Below, piece after piece: positions 1-5,082 of a stretch of 8,777 nt of DNA. Source of the stretch: Magnetococcales bacterium (GTDB taxonomy: Bacteria; Pseudomonadota; Magnetococcia; Magnetococcales; DC0425bin3); the NCBI GenBank assembly GCA_015229045.1, contig JADGCJ010000135.1:1-8777 (forward strand), read 5' to 3'. The translations under genes and the position numbers were made by a program. Position 1 is the first letter of the stretch; every line of letters begins with the position of its first letter. The notes below the pieces were generated by a model. It was not told where the DNA came from and did no database searches. It worked only from the letters and a program-made list of their open reading frames with translations.

Positions 1-35
1 CCTGGACCTGCCAGGGAGCCAGCCCCCTGGACCCC
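1..35. repeat. C-rich hairpin fragment, possibly an inverted partial copy of the double-hairpin element
   Basis: CCAGGG at 11-16 can pair with CCCTGG at 25-30, and CCTGG at 1-5 can pair with CCAGG at 11-15. The right edge, CCCCCTGGACCCC (23-35), resembles the reverse complement of GGGGATCCAAGGGG at 118-131. It may therefore be the truncated end of an inverted copy of the same family. The match is short and imperfect, so this is tentative. Confidence 0.3.
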
Positions 36-47
36 GATTCGTTGCCG

Positions 48-118
48 GGTGCTGAGTAGTTACCAATTTTGTAACTATTCAGCATCCCATTTCAAAAAAC
101 TATCGAAAGACTGGGATG
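48..118. repeat. Direct repeat copy 1 containing a GCTGARTAGTTAC hairpin
   Basis: GCTGAGTAGTTAC (51-63) and GTAACTATTCAGC (71-83) form inverted arms of 13 bases with one mismatch (a wobble or mispair) around the 7-base loop CAATTTT. The repeat continues to GAAAGACTGGGATG (105-118). The second copy at 217-262 shares both the left part and this right end, which defines the repeat boundaries. A further short inverted pair is CATCCCA (83-89) with TGGGATG (112-118). There is no coding content. The function is unknown; the shape suits a REP or MITE-like element or a structured RNA. Confidence 0.6.
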
Positions 119-187
119 GGGATCCAAGGGGAAGGGCTGTGCCCTTCCCCTTGGTGGGGTTTGGGGCGGAGCCCCAATAGAGTCTTT
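118..187 (+). repeat. Double-hairpin G/C-rich element (hairpin A followed by hairpin B)
   Basis: Hairpin A has perfect 14-bp arms, CCAAGGGGAAGGGC (124-137) and GCCCTTCCCCTTGG (141-154), with loop TGT. Hairpin B has perfect 7-bp arms, TTGGGGC (161-167) and GCCCCAA (171-177), with loop GGA, and is followed by TAGAGTCTTT. The same A sequence in the same orientation begins at 8740, and B-type units precede it at 8657-8730, so this is a family present at both ends of the window. Short stable stems followed by T-containing tails could act as terminators or mRNA 3'-end protectors. A mobile REP-like origin is equally possible. Confidence 0.75.
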
Positions 188-216
188 CTGTCCAATTTTT
201 TTTATTTCCTGACTGG

Positions 217-262
217 GGTGCTGAATAGTTACCGATTTTTTAATATTTGAAAGACCGGGATG
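217..262. repeat. Direct repeat copy 2, lacking the second hairpin arm
   Basis: GGTGCTGAATAGTTACCGATTTT (217-239) matches 48-70 apart from two purine transitions, and GAAAGACCGGGATG (249-262) matches 105-118 apart from one base. The segment that carries the second inverted arm in copy 1 is missing and replaced by a short AT-rich spacer, so this copy cannot fold the same hairpin. It reads as a deleted version of the same element. Confidence 0.6.
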
Positions 263-296
263 AACGGCACATCAGCTTGACGCCGGGCAGCACCGC

Positions 297-334
297 AAAA
301 AAAAAGAGCCGACCCAAAACGAGTAGTCGACTCT
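297..334 (-). terminator. Rho-independent terminator of the F0 ATP synthase operon
   Basis: Read on the minus strand, AGAGTCGAC (334-326) pairs with GTCGGCTCT (313-305) as nine base pairs including one G-U wobble, around a 12-base loop, and runs straight into nine T residues (305-297). It lies about 25 bases past the atpF stop codon. Its strength and position mean that no further ATP synthase gene is likely to be co-transcribed beyond it. Confidence 0.85.
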
Positions 335-359
335 GCCAATTGCACTTGAAGAAGGGAGA

Positions 360-932
360 TCAGTGCATGGGCTTTTGATTATCGTCCTTTATCTGGGAAA
401 GAACCTGCTCGACCATCTTGTTGGCATCGGTCTTGGTCACAGCCTTGCCTACGAGTTTCTGTGTAGCATCCACAGTCAAATCAACGACAAGTTCCCTGAT
501 CTCTTCCATGGCACGTTTTTTGGCCAGTTCAATCTCACTGGCGGCGGCGGCCTTTTTCTTGGTCAACTCCGCATCAAGTTCTGACTTGGTCTGCTCGCGT
601 TGCCGAGCAGCCTCCTGGCGGGCTTGCTCAAGGATTTTGGCGGCCTCCTGACGCGCGGCGCTCAACTCTTTGCGATAACCGGCCAGAATCTTTTCGGCCT
701 CTTCGCGTGAGCTTTTCGCCTGGTTCAGATCATCCTCGATGGTTTTGCCGCGCGCATCCAGAATGGCGTTGATGGCCGGGATGACAAAACGGTTGAGGAG
801 ATAGAGCAGGACAACGAACGAAACGACAGTCCAAAAAATCTGGGAACTGAAATTGACGACGTCGAACTGCGGAAGACCAGAGGCCTGTGCATGTTGGGCG
901 GCCTCTTCGGCGGCGTGGGCAATCGAGATCAT
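360..932 (-). CDS. atpF: ATP synthase F0 subunit b, b'-like
   Basis: Stator subunit of F-type ATP synthase: it anchors in the membrane next to subunit a and reaches up to hold the F1 head. The 190-residue product has a short N-terminal segment, GLPQFD at 19-24, a membrane helix at about 31-52 (starting QIFW), then a long charged, Ala/Glu/Lys/Arg-rich coiled coil from about 55 to 160. The GLPQFD...QIFW pattern is typical of the alphaproteobacterial and cyanobacterial b' subunit rather than classical b, so atpF2 or atpX naming would also be defensible. The ATG at 932 is preceded by GGAGG (939-943) at six bases, which fixes the start. It is last in the atpI-B-E-F order, followed by a terminator, and no second b gene follows. 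Identity as a b/b' family member is certain; the b' assignment is fairly sure. Confidence 0.93.
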   Translation of the reverse strand: MISIAHAAEEAAQHAQASGLPQFDVVNFSSQIFWTVVSFVVLLYLLNRFVIPAINAILDARGKTIEDDLNQAKSSREEAEKILAGYRKELSAARQEAAKILEQARQEAARQREQTKSELDAELTKKKAAAASEIELAKKRAMEEIRELVVDLTVDATQKLVGKAVTKTDANKMVEQVLSQIKDDNQKPMH

Positions 933-950
933 GTCAGGCCTCCGCGTGGA

Positions 951-1178
951 TCAACCCTTGCCCATGATGATAAAGGCGATGACCAGACCGTAGAGAGCGA
1001 TGGCTTCGACGAAGGCTGCCCCGATCCAGACATACTTGGACAACTGCGACTCGGCACCCGGCTGGCGGGCAAAGGCCTCGATGGTCTTGCCGAACATGAA
1101 GCCCAGACCAATGCCAGAGCCGGCAAGCCCGGCGGCGGCCAATCCCATACCGACGAAAGAGGCGGCAAGACTTTCCAT
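951..1178 (-). CDS. atpE: ATP synthase F0 subunit c
   Basis: Proteolipid that forms the rotating c-ring. The 75-residue product is a two-helix hairpin: helix 1 holds the glycine/alanine-rich packing pattern (about residues 8-30), the polar loop carries RQP (38-40), and helix 2 carries the proton-binding glutamate E58 within FVEAIALYG. The residues after E58 (AIALY) lack the Ser/Thr found next to the carboxylate in sodium-binding rings, so a proton-coupled ring is inferred. The reading frame stays open upstream to 1238, but MESLAASF at 1178 matches the family N-terminus, gives the normal length, and has GGAGG at 1189-1193, ten bases ahead. It sits 18 bases before atpF and 72 bases after atpB. 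Confidence 0.95.
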   Translation of the reverse strand: MESLAASFVGMGLAAAGLAGSGIGLGFMFGKTIEAFARQPGAESQLSKYVWIGAAFVEAIALYGLVIAFIIMGKG

Positions 1179-1250
1179 TGGTTCAAACCCTCCTGACAGG
1201 ATCCCGAAGGCTCCGTGGTTGAGTGACCCGGCCCGCAATCGGCACCGGGT

Positions 1251-2039
1251 TCAATGCATGTGGAGTGCGTCGTTGATGTAGACACACGTCAGAATCGTGA
1301 AAATATAAGCCTGGATGAAACCGATAAAGATTTCGACGGCCGTGAAGACCACCGAGAAGCCAAAAGGCAGCCAAGCCCCGAACCAGGGCAGCGTGGCCGT
1401 GAAGAAAAAGAGGACTCCCAGGACAGTGTGTCCGGCGGTCATGTTGGCGAAGAGACGCACCGACAGCGAAACCGGCCGTGCCAGGTAGGAGATGATTTCG
1501 ATGGGAACCATCAGAGGCAGCAGCAGGACAGGCAAACCGCCAGGAACGAAGAACTTGAAATAATGGGTACCGTGCTTGTAGAACCCAAGCCCGGTGGAGA
1601 AGATGAAGACTCCGACGGCGAAGGTTCCTGTCACGACGAGCTGGGAAGTCGGGGTGAACGACCCCGGAATCAACCCGGTGACATTGCAGAAGAGGACGAA
1701 GAGAAACATCGTGAAGATGAGCGGGAAAAATTTCTGCCCCTCTTTGCCGATGGTATCGTTGATGATGCTGCGCACGAAGAGCAACCCGGCTTCGGCGACG
1801 CTCTGCATGCGACCCGGCACAAGGGTGGGTGCGCGCAGACCATAGCGGAAGATGCCGTAGGCGATGCCCAAAGCGATCCAGGTCCAGATGACCGAGTTGG
1901 AGATCGACAGATCGATGCCGAAAAGGGAGATGGGGATGACCTTGACCACCTGGAAGTGGTGCAGGGGATCCATTTTGGGTGCGGCTTCGGCGGCATGGGC
2001 AACTTCGGACGCCAAAGCGTTGGCGATCAGCATGGTCAT
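1251..2039 (-). CDS. atpB: ATP synthase F0 subunit a
   Basis: Membrane subunit that forms the two proton half-channels beside the c-ring. The 262-residue product has about five to six hydrophobic helices. It carries the family-defining arginine R195 in SLSVRLFANMTAGH, with H204 and the C-terminal helix containing E236 and Q243 (EIFIGFIQAYIF), matching the proton-path residues known in the E. coli protein. MDPLHHFQ at residue 23 is the usual start of homology. The ATG at 2039 is chosen because it follows the atpI stop by 31 bases and has a weak GGAA seven bases upstream. ATGs at 2033 and 1973 remain possible, and the open frame continues to a TTG at 2129 that would overlap atpI and is unlikely. 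The product is certain; the start is moderately certain. Confidence 0.93.
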   Translation of the reverse strand: MTMLIANALASEVAHAAEAAPKMDPLHHFQVVKVIPISLFGIDLSISNSVIWTWIALGIAYGIFRYGLRAPTLVPGRMQSVAEAGLLFVRSIINDTIGKEGQKFFPLIFTMFLFVLFCNVTGLIPGSFTPTSQLVVTGTFAVGVFIFSTGLGFYKHGTHYFKFFVPGGLPVLLLPLMVPIEIISYLARPVSLSVRLFANMTAGHTVLGVLFFFTATLPWFGAWLPFGFSVVFTAVEIFIGFIQAYIFTILTCVYINDALHMH

Positions 2040-2070
2040 GACGGCATTCCGGTAGCTGGTGCGGACACGT

Positions 2071-2331
2071 TTACCCCGTTTTTGGGTTTGCGGCACGATA
2101 AAGGTTGAGAAACCCGGCGGCGACTCCAAAGAAAAAAAACACCAGGGTAGCCCATGGACCTGAGCTCAGCCACTTGTCGATGCTGTAGCCGATGCCAGCC
2201 CCGATCAGGGTGGCGACGACCATTTCCGTACTCAGGCGCATGGCCAGCGACAGCCCGGATGGGTCTGGTTTGGGTTTTTCCTCCACGGCACCTGCCCGAC
2301 CAAAGCTGTAGTCACCGAACACCCCTGGCAT
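2071..2331 (-). CDS. atpI: ATP synthase accessory protein AtpI (AtpZ/AtpI family)
   Basis: Small membrane protein encoded first in F0 operons. In the family it is linked to c-ring assembly or Mg2+/Ca2+ handling, and it is not part of the finished enzyme. From the ATG at 2331 the product has 86 residues: a charged, proline-rich N-terminus (1-30) and two membrane helices (about 36-51 and 60-78). D52 and PW at 59-60 lie in the short loop, the family's GxGxxxD...P pattern. The start is uncertain. The frame extends to a TTG at 2358, neither site has a Shine-Dalgarno sequence, and a candidate -10 hexamer overlaps the ATG. A GTG in the first third of the gene, or the ATG at 2241, could be used instead. 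Genes downstream in order are atpB, atpE and atpF. Confidence 0.82.
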   Translation of the reverse strand: MPGVFGDYSFGRAGAVEEKPKPDPSGLSLAMRLSTEMVVATLIGAGIGYSIDKWLSSGPWATLVFFFFGVAAGFLNLYRAANPKTG

Positions 2332-2358
2332 GCTAGAAAAAAGGGGGGTCGCTGTCAA
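2330..2358 (-). promoter_or_regulatory. Candidate sigma-70 promoter overlapping the atpI start
   Basis: On the minus strand a perfect -35 box TTGACA (2358-2353) is separated by exactly 17 bases from TAGCAT (2335-2330), a four-of-six match to the -10 consensus. The -10 box shares two bases with the ATG at 2331, so transcripts from here would begin inside the annotated atpI and need a later start codon. It may be fortuitous. Confidence 0.3.
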
Positions 2359-2423
2359 TTGGGGTTGTCACTTTTTTTTGTGGCGACACGGGAAAGAAGA
2401 GCTGTCTGGATGCAGGGCATGAA

Positions 2424-2442
2424 TACAAAATATTGTTTTGTA
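2424..2442. promoter_or_regulatory. AT-rich palindrome, possible operator upstream of the F0 operon
   Basis: TACAAAA (2424-2430) and TTTTGTA (2436-2442) are perfect inverted 7-mers around TATTG. The palindrome begins right at a candidate -10 box and would cover the transcription start of that promoter, a classic repressor position. No regulator family can be assigned from its sequence. Confidence 0.35.
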
Positions 2443-2469
2443 ATATAAAATTCATAGAAGATTCCGCAA
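2442..2469 (-). promoter_or_regulatory. Candidate upstream sigma-70 promoter of the F0 operon
   Basis: On the minus strand TTGCGG (2469-2464) lies 16 bases from TATATT (2447-2442), a five-of-six match to the -10 consensus. Transcription from here would give a leader of roughly 100 bases before the atpI ATG. The AT-rich context supports it, the weak -35 counts against it. Confidence 0.35.
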
Positions 2470-2994
2470 GGAAAGCCTGGGCATGTTCCGCAAACAGGAT
2501 TGAAAAGAGAAGCCACACCATGCTCCCATCTCTGCGGTACAAAGAGCATGATTCCAATTCCGGATCAAACATCCGCTTCGTCGACTGCAAAAAATTCCAT
2601 CGGCGACCACCTCAAACCCCGCCACGGAGACAGGAAGAAACCCTCCCCCCTGAATCCCCCATCACTCCGTGACAACAAAAACATTTTCCGGCTTCACTCC
2701 AAACCCCGCCGGGAACCCGCCCCGGTACCTCATTTTTCCCGGACATCCCAACTCCAGGCCCTTGCACAAGGAAAAAAAAGATTCACAATTACAAGGATAG
2801 ATGCTTTCCTCAGAGCGACGAATCACGCTAGAATGAAACTTCTGGTGAATGCCGCGTCCTTGCAGGGGCAGGATCCGTCAAAAACCAGGGCCCATTCGGT
2901 ACACCATCATAGACGACGTCCCCCCACCCGGGAAACGGTCTGCGGCTTTGCGAATGCGCCTCATAGGGTTTTTCGACCAACTTGGAGAGACCAG
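2470..2994. other. Intergenic region upstream of ihfA, little recognisable
   Basis: This is over 500 bases without a supportable gene. The ihfA frame stays open through it to about 2500, but the extension is proline- and basic-rich, unlike IHF proteins, and is preceded by no clear ribosome site. TAGAAT at 2829-2834 could be a -10 box for ihfA, but only a poor -35 lies upstream. The phrase CAAACCCCGCC occurs at 2613-2623 and again at 2700-2710 in a C-rich stretch. On the opposite strand it resembles the GGTGGGGTTTGG junction of the double-hairpin element, so decayed copies may be present. No convincing IHF consensus site was found. Confidence 0.5.
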
Positions 2995-3279
2995 ATGACC
3001 AAAGCTGATATCGTGGAAACCGTCTATCAAAAGATCGGCCTGTCGAAGAAGGAGTCGGCCAACATCGTGGAATCGGTGTTTGAAATCATTCGCAAGCAGC
3101 TGGAGCAGGGTGATCCTGTCAAAATTTCCGGTTTCGGAAACTTCACCACGCGAAAAAAACGGACTCGCCAGGGTCGCAACCCCAAAACCGGCCAGGAAGT
3201 GGAAATCACGGCGCGCACCGTCGTAACCTTCAAACCCAGCCAGATCCTTCGGGAAAAGGTCAGCCGCTCCGCCCGCTGA
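2995..3279 (+). CDS. ihfA: Integration host factor alpha subunit
   Basis: DNA-bending nucleoid protein that pairs with IhfB and folds DNA for transcription, replication and recombination. The 94-residue product has the helical dimerisation part (about 1-45), then VKISGFGNF at 42-50, and the beta-arm with GRNPKTG at 60-66, whose proline P63 intercalates between bases in IHF/HU proteins. ITARTVVTFKPSQ (71-83) matches the alpha subunit rather than beta or HU. The ATG at 2995 is chosen over the longer open frame because MTKADIVE is the family N-terminus and GGAG at 2984-2987 lies seven bases upstream. The gene stands alone between a long upstream region and a terminator; it is not next to pheST as in enterobacteria. 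Confidence 0.95.
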   Translation: MTKADIVETVYQKIGLSKKESANIVESVFEIIRKQLEQGDPVKISGFGNFTTRKKRTRQGRNPKTGQEVEITARTVVTFKPSQILREKVSRSAR

Positions 3280-3314
3280 CCCTGGAGTGAACCGTTCGGC
3301 ACCGACCGAAAAAG

Positions 3315-3350
3315 AACAAGGCCCTCGCGAGTCGGGGGCCTTGTTTTTTT
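3315..3350 (+). terminator. Rho-independent terminator of ihfA, possibly bidirectional
   Basis: AACAAGGCCC (3315-3324) and GGGCCTTGTT (3336-3345) pair perfectly over ten bases around an 11-base loop, and the T run continues to 3350. It starts 35 bases after the ihfA stop. On the minus strand the same stem is followed by CTTTTTC, so it may also stop the converging small gene at 3405-3650. Confidence 0.9.
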
Positions 3351-3404
3351 CCGGATATTCAACTCTCTTTTTTGGGCACCCGGTGCCAGTGCCAGTCGAC
3401 CGCT

Positions 3405-3650
3405 TTATGCGTAACAATCCAGCGCCGACGGCACAGAATTGGGTGGAAGTTCGCGCAGAGTCTTGTTGGCCATGAATCGAATGGCCCCCTTGACCGCGTC
3501 CGGTACACTCAAAGTCACCATGTCTCCCGCAGAGAAAGCCTGTTTGATGACCTGAGCTGCGGTCTTGCTCACGGGCGGGGGTGGCATCCGATCGGCGGTA
3601 TTCCATGCCTGCGCAGAAGAACTTACCAGATCAGCTTGTTGCGTGTTCAT
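3405..3650 (-). CDS. Small hypothetical protein
   Basis: I do not recognise this 81-residue protein. It has no membrane segment or signal peptide. The first third is polar (Gln, Ser, Asn), followed by MPPPP at 22-26 and then a part that looks like two short amphipathic helices (about 28-40 and 51-68) separated by DMVTLSVPD. The C-terminus is LPPNSVPSALDCYA. A GAGGTG ribosome site ends about four bases before the ATG at 3650, and codon choice is similar to the neighbouring genes; both support a real gene. The frame opens further to 3722, but that extension lacks a ribosome site. It converges with ihfA, and its start is 167 bases from the divergent hisS start. No role can be inferred from context. 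Confidence 0.6.
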   Translation of the reverse strand: MNTQQADLVSSSAQAWNTADRMPPPPVSKTAAQVIKQAFSAGDMVTLSVPDAVKGAIRFMANKTLRELPPNSVPSALDCYA

Positions 3651-3817
3651 AACCCACCTCTCGACTCGGACAGAAGAAAACAATCTCTTGGTATGTTGAT
3701 CGGCGACAGAGGTGTGGAGCAATATGAAAATAAATGCGGGTTGGAGATAAAAAAAGCTTAAGAAAAAAAACGGGCTGTCCCAGTCTCTTGAACCACAACA
3801 CCAGAGGCCAAACCACC

Positions 3818-5071
3818 ATGCTCACGGCAGTTCGCGGCACCCGAGACTTCCTGCCGGAAGATACCCGGATCATGCACCACCTGGAAAAAAACGCCCAGGA
3901 GGTGTTCACCCGCTACGGTTTCCAGGAAATTCGCACCCCCCTCATGGAGTGGAGCGAACTCTTTACCCGCGCCGTGGGCGAAACCACCGACATCGTTGAA
4001 AAAGAGATGTACTCCTTCCCTGATCGCAAAGGAAAATCGCTCTCCCTGCGCCCGGAAGGAACGGCGTCGGTGGTGCGCGCATTCATCAACCATGCACAAA
4101 ATGAGCGGCTGCCATGGCGGGTATGGTATCGCGGTCCCATGTTTCGTTACGAACGCCCCCAGGAGGGCCGCTCCCGGCAATTCCACCAGATTGGCTGCGA
4201 AGAGTTCGGCTCCAGCGGCCCCCTCGCCGATGCCCAGATGATCGCCATGGTGCTGCGGTTTCTCGATGTCATCGGTCTGGGAAAACGCCTCGCACTGGAA
4301 ATCAACTCCCTCGGCTGCCCCTCATGCCGCATACCCTATCGCACACAGCTGGAAAATTTTCTGCACACCAGAACCGACTCCTTGTGCGACAACTGCCAGC
4401 AACGTCTGACACGCAATCCCCTGCGCGTCCTCGACTGCAAAGTGCCCGCCTGTCGGGACATCGCCACACAGGCTCCGCGTTTGAGTGGCCATTTGTGTAT
4501 GCCATGTGCGGACCACTTTACCGGATTGACAACGCATCTGGACGCCCTGGGAGCAACCTGGCGACACAACCCTTTGATGGTGCGTGGCCTGGACTACTAT
4601 TCGCGCACAGTCTTCGAGGTGACGACGCAGGAGCTGGGTGCCCAGAATGCCGTGGCCGCCGGGGGTCGTTATGACGGTCTGGTGGCGACCATGGGGGGAA
4701 AAGCCACGCCGGCGATTGGTTTTGCCATGGGTGTCGAACGATTGGTGGCCCTCCTGGGAGGAGAGGCTGGACAAATGGTGCCGCCTGAGGTGTTTTTGGT
4801 GATCGTCGGTACCGGGGAGGTGCTGCGCGAAGGGTTGTGTCTGGCAGAACGGCTGCGGGCAGCCGGTTGCAGCGTCGAGACGAGTCAGGAAGGGGGATCG
4901 ATGAAGAGCGAAATGAAGCGCGCCGGACGCTCCGGGGCTTTGTTGACCCTGATCCTGGGTACGGATGAGGTGAATCAGCGACGGGTGGTTGTGAAAACGA
5001 TGGACACAGGAGAACAAAACAGCGTCTCCCGGGATGATGTCGTTGAGGTTGTCAAGGCAAAGCTTCGATAG
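3818..5071 (+). CDS. hisS: Histidyl-tRNA synthetase
   Basis: Cytoplasmic class II aminoacyl-tRNA synthetase that charges tRNA-His using histidine and ATP. The 417-residue length is normal. The catalytic core shows LRPEGT at 77-82, motif 2 around FRYERPQEG (109-117) and RQFHQIGCEEFG (120-131), the histidine-binding signature GLDYYSRTVFEV (257-268), AGGRYDGL (281-288) and motif 3 GFAMGVERL (301-309). The anticodon-binding domain fills about 325-417. Between motifs 2 and 3 there are four cysteine pairs (167/170, 190/193, 207/212, 227/230) that could hold zinc. MLTAVRGTRDF at 3818 is the family N-terminus; the frame is open to 3734 but that extension is not conserved-looking. AGAGG lies ten bases before the ATG, a weak site. 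It is the first gene of a likely operon with nadE and rodZ. Confidence 0.97.
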   Translation: MLTAVRGTRDFLPEDTRIMHHLEKNAQEVFTRYGFQEIRTPLMEWSELFTRAVGETTDIVEKEMYSFPDRKGKSLSLRPEGTASVVRAFINHAQNERLPWRVWYRGPMFRYERPQEGRSRQFHQIGCEEFGSSGPLADAQMIAMVLRFLDVIGLGKRLALEINSLGCPSCRIPYRTQLENFLHTRTDSLCDNCQQRLTRNPLRVLDCKVPACRDIATQAPRLSGHLCMPCADHFTGLTTHLDALGATWRHNPLMVRGLDYYSRTVFEVTTQELGAQNAVAAGGRYDGLVATMGGKATPAIGFAMGVERLVALLGGEAGQMVPPEVFLVIVGTGEVLREGLCLAERLRAAGCSVETSQEGGSMKSEMKRAGRSGALLTLILGTDEVNQRRVVVKTMDTGEQNSVSRDDVVEVVKAKLR

Positions 5072-5082
5072 GGGCAGAACAA

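Larger units (their letters stand above)
1..359. other. Gene-free region at the 3' end of the F0 operon, filled with repeats
   Basis: I see no credible reading frame here. The stretch holds a C-rich hairpin at the very start, two direct copies of a GCTGARTAGTTAC-containing repeat, a double-hairpin element between them, an AT-rich patch near 196-205, and the minus-strand terminator of the ATP synthase operon at 297-334. Each is listed separately. The concentration of short repeats suggests a landing zone for small non-coding mobile or REP-like sequences rather than a decayed gene. Confidence 0.7.

Noticed and set aside
1254..2108. 284-codon plus-strand frame opposite atpB
   Set aside because: It is an antisense shadow of atpB. 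The product is full of Asp, Glu, Gly and Arg, as expected from reading a GC-rich gene backwards.
2333..2590. 85-codon minus-strand frame over the atpI leader
   Set aside because: It overlaps the atpI start and candidate promoters, has no ribosome site, and shows no family resemblance.
2500..2994. In-frame N-terminal extension of ihfA of about 165 codons
   Set aside because: It is rich in Pro, Arg, His and Ser, unlike any IHF protein. The ATG at 2995 has its own ribosome site and matches the family N-terminus, so the open frame is fortuitous.
3375..3387. GGCACC-C-GGTGCC palindrome as a terminator for the small minus-strand gene
   Set aside because: On the minus strand it is followed by an A run, not a T run. 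The stem at 3315-3345 is the better candidate.
3651..3817. Promoters in the divergent region between the small gene and hisS
   Set aside because: TTGATC at 3696-3701 has no well-spaced -10 box, and the other AT-rich candidates on both strands are equally weak, so I could not choose one.
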